Source: SMYC01 sp963578475 (lineage in GTDB: Bacteria; Acidobacteriota; Vicinamibacteria; Marinacidobacterales; SMYC01). From it: a stretch of DNA of 64,000 nucleotides. Of the stretch, positions 9,737 through 18,276 are shown piece by piece. Made by a program: the position numbers and the translations under genes. Numbering within the stretch: position 1 is the stretch's first letter; every line of letters starts with the position of its first letter. Below the pieces are notes generated by a model, which saw only the letters and a list, made by a program, of their open reading frames with translations, had not been told where the DNA came from and did no database searches. The stretch spans positions 1 through 64,000 of the forward strand of contig CAUZCL010000008.1 in assembly GCA_963578475.1 (NCBI GenBank), written 5' to 3'.

Positions 9737-9978
9737 CAGGGCTTTTGCGAGAAGTGACCGCAATACCAGCCGGCCGCGACTGCGGGGAATACGTAGTGAA
9801 GCTCGTCCTCATGCGAGACCACTTGCGGTGGATTCAAGTTACAGGTACCGGCATATCCGGCGGGTGGGTTCTCCGGAGCGTGAAAAACACACAATTTTGG
9901 CACTGAGGATCGGCGGCATTCCTGAAGTTATCTCCCAAGCTCATAGCGTTGCGTGATTATAAGCGATACTCTCTGTCT

Positions 9979-9984
9979 AGGAGG
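9979..9984 (+). promoter_or_regulatory. Shine-Dalgarno site fixing the hflK start
   Basis: AGGAGG six bases before ATG 9991. It decides that hflK begins at MSFGGSGKGP rather than 14 codons upstream, where an in-frame ATG at 9949 lacks a ribosome site. The 250 bp between valS and hflK holds the divergent promoters, but I could not assign a convincing -35/-10 pair. Confidence 0.75.
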
Positions 9985-9990
9985 TCAGAT

Positions 9991-10995
9991 ATGTCTTTTG
10001 GAGGTAGTGGTAAGGGCCCGTTTGATTTTGACGCGTCCAAAATGCCGCGGATCAACATTCCCAAGTTCATACCGAAGAACGCGCTCGCGATCCTTGTCGG
10101 TCTCGTTCTTGCGGTGGCCATTTTGAGCTCGATCTACCAAGTTGACCCGGATGAGAGGGGCGTCGTGCTCCGATTCGGGGCCTACTCGACAGAAACGGGA
10201 CCGGGGCTTCACTTCCTCGTCCCGTTCGTCGAAACCGTGATCAAGGTGCCGGTCCAGCGCCAGCTCAAGCAGGAGTTCGGCTTCCGTACCGGCGAGGCCG
10301 ACGTCCGGACGCGATATATCGACCGGGGCTTCGAGGACGAATCTTTGATGCTCACGGGCGATTTGAACGTTGCCGTCGTCGAGTGGATCGTGCAGTACAG
10401 GATCAAGGACCCGCGCGCGTTTCTATTTAATGTGCGCTCGCCCGAGTCGAGCTTTCGCGACATGACCGAAGCGGCGATGCGCCAAGTCGTGGGCGATCAC
10501 AGCGTGGATGAGGTCATTACGACCGGCCGCGCCAGCATAGCCGACCAGGGCAAGAAAATCCTGCAGCAGCTCAGCGACACTTACGAGGTCGGCATCGACG
10601 TCCAGCAGGTCGTGCTCCAGGACGTGAACCCGCCCGACGCGGTGAAGCCGTCGTTCAACGAGGTCAACCAAGCCATCCAGGAGCGCGAGCAGCTCATCAA
10701 CGAAGCGCGCACCGAGTTCAACCAAGCGATCCCGAAGGCCGAAGGCGAGGCGCTCCAGTTGATCCAGGAAGCGGAAGGCTATGCGACCGCCCGCGTGAAC
10801 CGCGCGGAAGGTGAAGCGACCCGCTTCGAAGCCATTTATGAGGAGTACCGCAAAGCTCCGCGCGTCACCCGCACCCGCATGTACCTGGAGATGCTCAGCG
10901 AGGTGCTGCCGCGCGTCGGAAAGAAATTTATCGTCGACGACAAAGGCACCTCGGTGCTGCCGTTGTTGAATCTGACCCAAGGAGGACAACCATGA
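9991..10995 (+). CDS. hflK: HflK, SPFH-family membrane protease regulator
   Basis: 334 residues. One membrane anchor at about residues 31-50 (NALAILVGLVLAVAILSSIY) is followed by a periplasmic SPFH/band-7 domain (DPDERGVVLRFGAYSTETGP) and a long Glu/Ala/Arg-rich coiled coil (EREQLINEARTEFNQAIPKA). In Escherichia coli HflK and HflC assemble into a cage around the AAA protease FtsH and moderate membrane-protein turnover. The stop codon overlaps the hflC start (ATGA at 10992-10995), showing translational coupling. The N-terminus is short and lacks the long Gly-rich stretch of proteobacterial HflK. Confidence 0.93.
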   Translation: MSFGGSGKGPFDFDASKMPRINIPKFIPKNALAILVGLVLAVAILSSIYQVDPDERGVVLRFGAYSTETGPGLHFLVPFVETVIKVPVQRQLKQEFGFRTGEADVRTRYIDRGFEDESLMLTGDLNVAVVEWIVQYRIKDPRAFLFNVRSPESSFRDMTEAAMRQVVGDHSVDEVITTGRASIADQGKKILQQLSDTYEVGIDVQQVVLQDVNPPDAVKPSFNEVNQAIQEREQLINEARTEFNQAIPKAEGEALQLIQEAEGYATARVNRAEGEATRFEAIYEEYRKAPRVTRTRMYLEMLSEVLPRVGKKFIVDDKGTSVLPLLNLTQGGQP

Positions 10996-11930
10996 ACGCG
11001 ACCCGCGCACTCTTCATCCTAGTCCTGCTCCTTGCGGCGCTCTTCTTCCGCACGAGCCTCTACACGTTGAACGAGACCGAGCAAGCAATCATCACGCAAT
11101 TCGGGGAACCGGTCGGCGACGCCGTGATCCAGGCGGGTCTTCACTTCAAGCTCCCATGGCCGATCCACGAAGTGCACCGCTTCGACAAACGCTGGCTCCC
11201 TTGGGACGGCGCCGCCAACCAAATCCCGACCAAGGACAAAAAATTCATCTGGGTCGACACTTATGCCCGATGGCGTATCGAGGACCCGCTACAGTTCTTC
11301 GTGTCGGTCACGAACGAGCGGCAAGCACAAACCCGAATCGACGACATCATCGACGGCCAGACGCGAAACGCGGTCGCTAGCTTCGATCTCATCGAGATCG
11401 TGCGCGCGACCGATCGCGAGTTCGCGGTGACCGAAGTGCTCGTCGGCATGCTGGAGCAAGAGGCTCCGACGAAGATTCAGAGTGGCCGTGACGAGATCAC
11501 GCGACGCATCCTGGCGCGCTCCTCGTCGGCCGTTCAGACCCTCGGCATCGAGCTCGTCGACGTGCAGTTCAAGCGGATCAACTATACGGAGGAAGTGCGC
11601 GAGTCTGTGTATCAGCGCATGATCTCCGAGCGCCAACGCATCGCCGAGCGCAGCCGCTCCGAAGGACTGGGACGTTCCGCGGAGATCCGCGGCCAGAAAG
11701 ACCGGGACCTGCAGCGTATCGAATCGGAAGCGTTCCGGACGGCCGAAGAGACGCGTGGTGTAGCCGACGCCGCAGCGCTCCGCATCTACGCCCAGGCTTA
11801 CAGTAAGGATCCCAACTTCTATCAATTCCTGAAGACGCTTGAGACCTACCGCACGAGCCTGGACAAGGATGTGACCCTTCTTCTCAGCAGCAGTTCGGAG
11901 TTTCTCAACTTCTTGAGCAAGTCGCAGTAA
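10992..11930 (+). CDS. hflC: HflC, SPFH-family membrane protease regulator
   Basis: 312 residues. The N-terminal anchor (LFILVLLLAALFFRTSLYTL) is followed by the SPFH domain (NETEQAIITQFGEPVGDAV, then GLHFKLPWPIHEVHRFDKR) and the family motif RGVADAAALRIYAQAYSKDP with NFYQFLKTLETY near the C-terminus. It is the partner of HflK in the FtsH-associated complex. GGAGG precedes the start inside the end of hflK, and the start overlaps the hflK stop by 4 bp. Full length for the family, with the expected order hflK then hflC. Confidence 0.94.
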   Translation: MNATRALFILVLLLAALFFRTSLYTLNETEQAIITQFGEPVGDAVIQAGLHFKLPWPIHEVHRFDKRWLPWDGAANQIPTKDKKFIWVDTYARWRIEDPLQFFVSVTNERQAQTRIDDIIDGQTRNAVASFDLIEIVRATDREFAVTEVLVGMLEQEAPTKIQSGRDEITRRILARSSSAVQTLGIELVDVQFKRINYTEEVRESVYQRMISERQRIAERSRSEGLGRSAEIRGQKDRDLQRIESEAFRTAEETRGVADAAALRIYAQAYSKDPNFYQFLKTLETYRTSLDKDVTLLLSSSSEFLNFLSKSQ

Positions 11931-11981
11931 TGCATGAGGCGATGACGCGATAGGTTTCAGCATTTCGGAGGTAAGAAGTCC

Positions 11982-14441
11982 ATGAAAGCAGCAAGATGGT
12001 TGATTCTGCTCGTCGCATTCGCCGCCAACGCCCAGGACGGCACAGAGTCGATCGCGGAGAAGACCGCGGGGATGGAACGGCTGGAAGGATTTTTCGACAT
12101 CTATTGGGATGACGAGACAGGCAAGCTCTATTGGGAGATCGACAAATTCGACGAAGAATTTCTCTACTCGGTCTCGTTGAGCTCGGGTCTCGGAAGCAAT
12201 CCTGTTGGGCTCGACCGCGGCCAACTAGGAGGCGCTCATGTGCTCGTAGCGATGCGGGTGGGACCGCGCGTGCTGCTGATGGAGCCGAACTACGGTTACC
12301 GCGCCCGGAGTGACAACCCGGACGAGGTAGCCGCGGTGCGGGACGCCTTCGCACCTTCGGTCCATTGGGGCTTCGAAGTCGAGGCCGAGACGGGAGCAAG
12401 CGTGCTCGTTGACGCCACAGACTTCTTCCTCCGAGACACGCACGGCGTCGCGCGACGCATCGAGCGAGCGGGCCAAGGGACTTACAAGCTCGACCGAAGC
12501 CGCAGCGTCTTCTACATGCCGAGGACGAAAGCCTTTCCGGAGAACACGGAGATCGAGACGCTGCTGACCTTCACGAGCGACGATCCGGGCACGCTCGTCC
12601 GCTCGGTCGCGGCGAGCGGTGAAGCGGTGACGCTCCGCCAGCATCATTCTCTGGTCAAGCTTCCCGACGATAACTTCGAGCCACGCGTAGCGGACCCACG
12701 CATCGGCGTTTTCGGGCCCACGTTTAACGACTACGCGACCCCTATCGATGAAAGCCTCACCGTAAGGTGGACGGCGCGGCACCGGCTTGTGAAACGCGAC
12801 CCGAGCGCCGCACGATCCGAAGCGGTGGAGCCGATCTTGTACTACCTCGACCGCGGTGTGCCGGAACCGATCCGGAGCGCCCTTCTCGACGGCGCGCGGT
12901 GGTGGAACGAGGCTTTCGAGGCGGCTGGTTTCATCGACGCCTTTCACGTGGAAGTGCTCCCGGAAGGCGCGGACCCGATGGACGTCCGCTACAGCATGAT
13001 CCACTGGACGCATCGATCGACGCGCGGCTGGTCCTACGGCGGCTCGGTCTCGGACCCGCGGACGGGCGAGATCATCAAAGGGAACGTGAATCTCGGAAGC
13101 TTGCGCCTCCGGCAGGACTACTTGATTGGGAAGGGAATGGTCGGCCCCTTCACAGACGACGGGGGAACGCTGAACGGCTGCGCGCTGAGCGCCGCGCCGG
13201 GCTTCGAATACCTCGCTCAAGTCGGTGAAGGCGTTACGCCGGTGGAGATGGCGCTCGCCCGCGTGCGACAGCTCTCCGCACACGAAGTCGGGCACACGCT
13301 CGGCTTTCCCCACAACTACATGGCGAGCACCTATGGCAATCGGGCGAGCGTCATGGACTACCCCGCTCCGCTCGTCGGAATCCGAAACGGCGCACTCGAG
13401 CTCTCTGACGCCTACGGCGTAGGGATCGGCGAGTACGACAAACTATCGGTGCGTTGGCTCTACAGCGACTTCGCCCCGGGAACCGAAGAGAAACAAGCGC
13501 TCGCCACCATCGTGGAGGCAGGTTTGCGCAGCGAGACTCGGTTCATGACGCACACCGATAACCTCATCGCCGCGGGCGCGCACCCACTAGCATCGGTTTG
13601 GGACAACGGAGGGAATCTCGTCGACGGGCTGGCTCACGAGATCGAGGTGCGCCGCATCGGCCTCGAGAACTTTGGGCCTTCCGTCATCCGTATGGGGGAA
13701 CCGATGTCCCTGCTCGAGCAAGCACTCCTCCCGCTCTACCTCCATCACCGTTATCAAATGAAGTCGGCCCTCAACACAGTGGGCGGTGCCGATTATTACT
13801 ATGCGCTTCGCGGAGACAACCAAACTCCGGTGACGATCGTTCCCGGCCGCGAACAAAGACGCGCTCTCGAGAACGTGCTCGTGACACTCGGCGCGGAATT
13901 CCTAGCGATCCCGGACCACATCTTGGAGCTCATCCCTCCGCCGGCCTACCGCTACGGGGGTGGGGAAACGTTCCCGCGCCACACCGGCATCCTCTTCGAC
14001 CCACTGACTGCCGCGGACGTCTCCGCCGACTATACGATGAGCTTGCTGCTGCACCCGGAACGGATGGCCCGTCTCGTCGATTACCACAGCCGCGACACGG
14101 ACAACTTAGGGCTAGGCGAAGTAATCGATGGCCTCTACGAGGCGACGTGGTACGCGGACCGCCCGTCGAACAGCTACCACGCACAAGTACGTGAGGTGGC
14201 GGAGCGCAGCGTGCTCGACGAGGTGATGAGCCAGGGGAGCAGCGCCGACAACCCGGCTCGGGTCCGAGCGATCTTGAGCGCAAAGCTCGACGAGCTCGCC
14301 GATCGCCTGGAGAGCGACACGAGCGGAGGCCCGCATCGGAAACTCGTGCTCGAGGACATCCGCCGCTGGCAAGCCAGGCCTGAGGGTACGGTCCCGGGCT
14401 CGACGAAACCTAAAACGCCGCAAGGAAGTCCCATCGGCTAG
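11982..14441 (+). CDS. Secreted zinc-dependent metalloprotease (DUF5117/DUF4953 type)
   Basis: 819 residues. A signal peptide (MKAARWLILLVAFAANAQ) leads into a large N-terminal DUF5117-like domain (LEGFFDIYWDDETGKLYWEI). The zinc site is H434EVGHTLGFPHNY, an HExGHxxGxxH metzincin-type motif, and ASVMDYPAP some 20 residues later is a good Met-turn. A long C-terminal region follows. Family members are extracytoplasmic peptidases of unknown substrate, frequent in Bacteroidota and Acidobacteriota. It follows hflC by 51 bp on the same strand, with AGGAGGT-like bases (GGAGGT) before ATG 11982, so it may be read from the hfl transcript. Confidence 0.85.
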   Translation: MKAARWLILLVAFAANAQDGTESIAEKTAGMERLEGFFDIYWDDETGKLYWEIDKFDEEFLYSVSLSSGLGSNPVGLDRGQLGGAHVLVAMRVGPRVLLMEPNYGYRARSDNPDEVAAVRDAFAPSVHWGFEVEAETGASVLVDATDFFLRDTHGVARRIERAGQGTYKLDRSRSVFYMPRTKAFPENTEIETLLTFTSDDPGTLVRSVAASGEAVTLRQHHSLVKLPDDNFEPRVADPRIGVFGPTFNDYATPIDESLTVRWTARHRLVKRDPSAARSEAVEPILYYLDRGVPEPIRSALLDGARWWNEAFEAAGFIDAFHVEVLPEGADPMDVRYSMIHWTHRSTRGWSYGGSVSDPRTGEIIKGNVNLGSLRLRQDYLIGKGMVGPFTDDGGTLNGCALSAAPGFEYLAQVGEGVTPVEMALARVRQLSAHEVGHTLGFPHNYMASTYGNRASVMDYPAPLVGIRNGALELSDAYGVGIGEYDKLSVRWLYSDFAPGTEEKQALATIVEAGLRSETRFMTHTDNLIAAGAHPLASVWDNGGNLVDGLAHEIEVRRIGLENFGPSVIRMGEPMSLLEQALLPLYLHHRYQMKSALNTVGGADYYYALRGDNQTPVTIVPGREQRRALENVLVTLGAEFLAIPDHILELIPPPAYRYGGGETFPRHTGILFDPLTAADVSADYTMSLLLHPERMARLVDYHSRDTDNLGLGEVIDGLYEATWYADRPSNSYHAQVREVAERSVLDEVMSQGSSADNPARVRAILSAKLDELADRLESDTSGGPHRKLVLEDIRRWQARPEGTVPGSTKPKTPQGSPIG

Positions 14442-14503
14442 GAGGTCCGCGCTCTACACACGGAGGGAATCGGCGCCTGCCGTTGCCGTTACGAGGCACT
14501 GGC

Positions 14504-15836
14504 TCATTGCTCGACGTTCATCACCCAGAGGTCCCCGAGACTTGCGCGCCAGGTGAAGTAGATCGTGTTTCCCTGGAGCTCGATCTTTTCGAGCGCGCCT
14601 CGCCGACCTGCGAAATCGGTCACGGGGCGCTCGGAACCGTCTTCGAGATCCAAAATCCAGATATCATCTTGCCGTCCCAAAAAGATGCGGCGCCCATCGA
14701 GGTCCCAGCTGGGATAGCGATCGTCACTAGCGCTGACCGGTTGTCCGGCGCCGCCCTGGGTGACCCAGATGTCCCAGGTGCCGCTCTGGTTGGAGTGATA
14801 GGCGAGAGTGCGGCCATCGGGCGACCAGCTCGGGTAGTCCTCGACCCCGATGGCCGCGGTGACCTGTGCCGGGGGCGTTGGGCTAGACCTTGTACGCTCG
14901 CTCAAAAGCCATAGAGCACCGCCAATCACTCCGAAAGCTAGAAAGGTGCCACCGATCCACCGCGCTCGGACCGAAGAAACCCCCGAGCCCGACGGTCGTG
15001 GCTCGTCAAAAACCCCATCCAGGGCAAGGCGCGCGTCGCCGATATCGCGGAGACGATGCATCGCGTCCTTCGTCAGGCACCGCGCGAGAAGCTCCTTCAA
15101 GTGAGGCGGTGTGTTCCGCGGAAGCGCTTTCCAGTCCGGCTCTCGTTCCAGGATCTTCGCAATCGTGTCGGAAATAGTCTCGCCGAGAAAAACCGCCGGA
15201 CCGCTCAGGGCTTCGAACAAACAGCACCCGAACGACCAGATGTCCGTCCGTTTGTCGAGAGTTTTCCCGCGCGTCTGTGCGGGGCTCATATAGGTCGCGG
15301 TGCCCATAATGACGCCCGTCTCGGTTCTTCCGCGCGTAAGCGTCGGCGATTCCGAGTCCGTACGCCCTGCGAGCTCCGGTCCGAATGCCTTAGCTAGTCC
15401 GAAGTCCAGAACCTTCGGTTTGTCTTCGGCCGTGATTTTGATGTTCGCCGGCTTGAGGTCTCGGTGAACGATCCCGCGTTCATGCGCCGCCTCGAGCCCC
15501 TACACACACGTTCATGGGGATGGGACCGTCCATGATGCGCTCTGCGAGCGTCTCACCTTCGTTCAGCTCCATTACCAGAAAATGAACGCCGTCCGACTCT
15601 TCGAGTCCGTGAAGCGTCGCGATATTGGGATGGTTCACGGCACCGAGCAGCCGCGTTTCGTGTTCGAGCCGAGCAATCCTTTCAGAGTCGCTCGCAACGG
15701 CCGAGGGAAGGACCTTCACGGCGTCTTCACGTCCGAGCTTGGTGTCTCGGGCTCGGTAAACCTCACCCATACCCCCGGTCCCGATGAGAGACAGTATCTC
15801 GTAAGAGCCGAGTTTTCTTCCCGGTTCTAGCGACAT
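14504..15836 (-). pseudogene. Ser/Thr protein kinase with TolB-like propeller, internally deleted
   Basis: The N-terminus (start 15836) has the glycine loop IGTGGMGEVYRARD and the lobe through MELNEGETLAERIMDGPIP. The frame then breaks near 15505 and coding resumes in another frame with LEAAHERGIVHRDLKPANIK, LDFGLAKAF and MGTATYMSPAQT. About a dozen residues normally lying between these parts (the helix before the HRDLKP loop) are missing, so this is a small deletion with a frame change. After the kinase come a membrane segment (IGGTFLAFGVIGGALWLL) and 2-3 propeller blades (YPSWSPDGRTLAYHSNQSG) ending at 14504. An intact gene would be a PknB-like membrane kinase of the acidobacterial type. 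Probably dead. Confidence 0.85.
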
Positions 15837-16134
15837 CTTCTCTCGTGCACCAATTGGCCAGAGCTGATTCTAAGCCGGGCAGGACCAAACCTTCAACCAC
15901 GGGGTTTTGAGGTCTAACTCGTTGTCGGAACGATCGAGCCCTGTCTCAATCTTGCAACGCGGGCGTCACCGTGAAGACCTAACGACTTTGAGCGAGGTAA
16001 TCCCATCTTGCGAGGACAGGTCTTGCCGTTCAATTACATGTTTTGAGGCTGTAGGAAAACCCAGTTCTGACGAACGTCTGGTGACGTTTTTCTAGCGCCA
16101 TTGTAGAATGGCGTCCTACCGAAGGAGACCGACA
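15837..16134. other. Non-coding gap, about 300 bp, with one small palindrome
   Basis: No supported gene. Just before the VOC pseudogene is a perfect inverted repeat, CGCCATT (16096-16102), loop GTAG, AATGGCG (16107-16113), followed by GAAGGAGA, the ribosome site of that gene. The palindrome could be an operator or a remnant of a transcription stop; nothing decides. The gap also contains the divergent promoter region for the kinase pseudogene. Confidence 0.4.
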
Positions 16135-16505
16135 ATGATCAACGGATCAACGGTGCGCGTTCGATCATTTACAGCAAGAATTAAGATGCTGACCGCGCTT
16201 TCTTGCGCGATGTTCTAAAGCTTCCGAATGTCGACGTCCACGACGGATGGCTGATCTTCGGATTACCGCCGGCAGAGGTCGCCATACATCCAGCCGAGGA
16301 AAATGATAAGCAGGAGCTCTACTTCATGTGTGCCGACATCGAGGCGTTCGTCGCCACGATGAAAGATCATCAGATTGCATGCGGACCGGTGGAAGACTTG
16401 GGTTGGGGATTGCTCACGCGGCTGACCTTGCCGGGCGGCGGCGAGCTCGGGGTTTATCAATCGCGCCACGCGAGGCCCGAGCCAATGGTGGTCGATAGCG
16501 ATTAA
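16135..16505 (+). pseudogene. VOC-family (glyoxalase/dioxygenase fold) protein, frameshift plus nonsense
   Basis: The start ATG 16135 has a good ribosome site (GAAGGAGA) and reads MINGSTV, as expected for this VOC subfamily. The frame is then lost: coding resumes as IIYSKN, an in-frame TAA (16184-16186), then DADRAFLRDVLKLPNVDVHD. From there it is complete to 16505: GWLIFGLPPAEVAIHPAE, ELYFMCADIEAFVATMKDHQ and GGGELGVYQSRH. The TAA most likely replaces a GAA codon (SKNAEADR-type sequence is usual). Two lesions in the first 20 codons make this a pseudogene. Intact members are small cytoplasmic metal-binding enzymes or drug-binding proteins. Confidence 0.8.
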
Positions 16506-16544
16506 GGCACGAATGAACATTTCCGGCTCGCCATCAGGTTGAGA

Positions 16545-16920
16545 ATGCCACTGGCGACCGAGCTGCGTCAGCTAGAGGAAAGTCTGCTCACGCCCGGAAT
16601 CCGTACGAGGAGGCTCTCTCCGCGCTCCTCGCAGACGATTTCCTTGAGCATGGAAGCTCCGGTCGCACTTTCGACAAACAGGAGACCATCCTTAGCCTTC
16701 AAAGCGAGGTTGCAGGTCCTACGGATTGGATGATTCGAGATTTCGCCGCACGAAAGCTGGCTCGTGACGTCGCACTCGTTACGTATTGTTTTTCTGTTCA
16801 TATGGGCGACTCCGGCGCTCCACGAAATTGTCCCTTCGAAGCTCGGTATGGGTGCATCAGGACGGTCGCTGGCAATTGACCTTTCGTCAAGGCACGCTGG
16901 TGCCTCTGCACAAGGACTAG
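16545..16920 (+). pseudogene. DUF4440 / SnoaL-like (NTF2 fold) gene broken by two frameshifts
   Basis: Three frames together rebuild one DUF4440-like protein. ATG 16545 gives MPLATELRQLEESLLTPG. After a shift near 16600 the next frame reads NPYEEALSALLADDFLEHGS, SGRTFDKQETILSLQ, MIRDFAARKLARDVALVTY. After a second shift near 16845 it ends SVWVHQDGRWQLTFRQGTLV, PLHKD, stop at 16918-16920. This order (LEE.LL...R....LLADDF.E.G.SGR.FD...I...L...........A..LA.DV.LVTY....W....DGRWQL.F.QGT) is the family pattern. Small cytoplasmic protein of unknown function when intact. Inactive here. Confidence 0.7.
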
Positions 16921-16973
16921 TCGGGCTAGTGCCTCTGTGAGAACATGAGCCGCACCGAGGGAGGTATTTTTCA

Positions 16974-17441
16974 ATGTCAAAGTCCATCGAATCTCTGGTC
17001 GAGGATTACGATCGAGGCGCTATCAGCCGCCGAACGTTCACCCAAGCACTTGCCGTCGTGACCGCCGGCTCGGGAATGTCGGAAGCGACCGCGGCGCCGT
17101 TTCAAGCGAGCTCGCTCAACCATGTGACCCTCGCCGTCTCGGACCCGGAGGCCTCGCGCAAGTTCTACGAAGAGACGCTCGGCGTGAAGGTCGTGTCGCG
17201 CCAGAGCAATGGGATCAACATGGGTCTTGGCGACAGCTTCCTCGGGCTCTACTCGAATCCCGAGCCGGGACGCATCCACCATTTCTGCGTGGGCGTCGAC
17301 GGCTATGTGATTGAAGAAGGTGCCGAGAAGCTCCGCGGCGCGTGCGCCGACCCCTATGTGCGGCAGGACCGGCCGGAGCTCTACTTCAACGACCCGGATG
17401 GCGTGCTGGTGCAGCTTTCCGAAAAAGAATATCGCGGCTAG
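16974..17441 (+). CDS. VOC-family protein with twin-arginine-like leader
   Basis: 155 residues, intact. The N-terminus carries ISRRTFTQALAVVTAG, a Tat-like motif with a short hydrophobic segment, so the protein may be exported. Then comes a vicinal-oxygen-chelate domain: LNHVTLAVSDPEASRKFYEE (His as metal ligand), LGVKVVSRQSNGINMGLGDS, GRIHHFCVGVDG (His) and PELYFNDPDGVLVQL (Glu). The substrate cannot be told. GAGGGAGG before ATG 16974 supports the start. It is the only intact gene between 14.5 and 18.2 kb, where all neighbours are decayed. Confidence 0.8.
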   Translation: MSKSIESLVEDYDRGAISRRTFTQALAVVTAGSGMSEATAAPFQASSLNHVTLAVSDPEASRKFYEETLGVKVVSRQSNGINMGLGDSFLGLYSNPEPGRIHHFCVGVDGYVIEEGAEKLRGACADPYVRQDRPELYFNDPDGVLVQLSEKEYRG

Positions 17442-17465
17442 CGGCGCCAGACATCGGGGAAGAGC

Positions 17466-17892
17466 ATGCGAGAAAAACCTGTCAACGTGGCTGTCGTTTA
17501 GGCGGCACCGGTGGTCTTCGACCGGGACGCGACGATCGAGAAAGCAGCGCGCCTCGTGGCCGACGCAAGCGAGAAGGGCGCCGAGCTGATTCTATTTCCC
17601 GAGGCCTTCGTGCCTGCCTATCCTCGCGGCCTTTCATTCGGGATGGTCGTCGGAAGCCGCACCCCGGAAGGCCGTCGCACTTGGCAACGTTACTGGGAGA
17701 ACGCCGTCGAGATGCCGAGCGCTTCGACCGTGCGCTTGGGAGAAATTGCTAAAGACGCCGGCGCGCTTCTCGCCATCGGTGTCATCGAGCGCGATCCAAG
17801 CGGAACGCTCCACGGCACGCTTCTCTACTTTGGCGCGGACGGTACGTTTTTCGGCAAGGATCGCAAGCTCAAGCCAACCGCGGCCGAGAGGC
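17466..17892 (+). pseudogene. Nitrilase-family N-terminal half with amber codon and truncated 3' end
   Basis: ATG 17466 opens MREKPVNVAVV, then TAG (17499-17501) stands where the family has Gln (VAVVQAAPVVFDR), then AAPVVFDRDATIEKAARLV continues in the same frame. Catalytic Glu is present in ELILFPEAFVPAYPRG, and the Lys in GKDRKLKPT. The frame reaches LKPTAAERR and is then replaced at about 17886-17892 by reversed antiporter sequence, so the catalytic Cys and the rest (about 180 residues) are gone. Nitrilases hydrolyse nitriles to acids plus ammonia; this copy cannot. A CAG to TAG change is the simplest origin of the stop. Confidence 0.85.
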
Positions 17893-18087
17893 GGCACGCA
17901 ACACAATCAGGTTTCTGCCGAGCGTAAAGAGGTTCCGATCGCAGACCACCCGAACATGACGCCGACGTTGATGCAGAAAATGGGCACGAAGAATCCGTGT
18001 CCGAGCGCGGTGAGCTTCGTTTCCATGACACCCGTCTTCCGGAAGGCATAGGCAAAGAGCAACAGCACGCGAAGTGTCGCGGCAGCT
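17886..18087 (-). pseudogene. Partial, decayed copy of the neighbouring Kef-type antiporter
   Basis: This stretch is clearly similar to 18582-18750 of the intact antiporter gene on the same strand. The minus strand reads FAYAFRKTGVMETKLTALGH then GFFVPIFCINVGVMFGWSAI, against FAYVFRETGVLETKLTALGQ in the intact gene. The copy then jumps: at 18052-18060 the word CAAAGAGCA is followed by sequence matching 18951 onward rather than 18750. The parent contains CAAAGAGCA twice (18741-18749 and 18942-18950), so about 200 bp were lost between 9-bp direct repeats. The other end is fused to the nitrilase fragment across the short shared word GAGAGGC. Confidence 0.85.
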
Positions 18088-18133
18088 AGTAGCTAGCTGC
18101 CCAGGCCGACCCCACCTATAACTGTGTGGGGTC
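18081..18133. repeat. Two adjacent perfect hairpins at the end of the antiporter copy
   Basis: GGCAGCTAG (18081-18089), loop TAG, CTAGCTGCC (18093-18101) is a perfect 9-bp stem. Six bases later GACCCCAC (18108-18115), a 10-nt loop and GTGGGGTC (18126-18133) form a perfect 8-bp stem. Neither is followed by a T tract on either strand, so ordinary intrinsic termination is doubtful. They sit exactly where the antiporter homology ends. The 140 bp between here and the antiporter stop hold nothing I recognise. Confidence 0.5.
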
Positions 18134-18276
18134 GTCGTCGTTCCTCTAGGAAGGCTGACACTTGCTTCAGTACGTTCGCGAAGTCCACAGGATACGTGAT
18201 CCATTCTATCTGGTCCGTGTTGCTGCCGCTGACATTGGATTTCTGCGTTTGATGGTTACAACAGTTCGGGCTCTAG

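Noticed and set aside
7889..9757. A 622-residue plus-strand ORF opposite valS
   Set aside because: It is the antisense shadow of valS codon bias in GC-rich DNA; it has no recognisable motif, and valS is certain.
16539..16733. A 64-residue ORF as a gene
   Set aside because: Only its first 18 residues belong to the DUF4440 pseudogene; the rest is out of frame.
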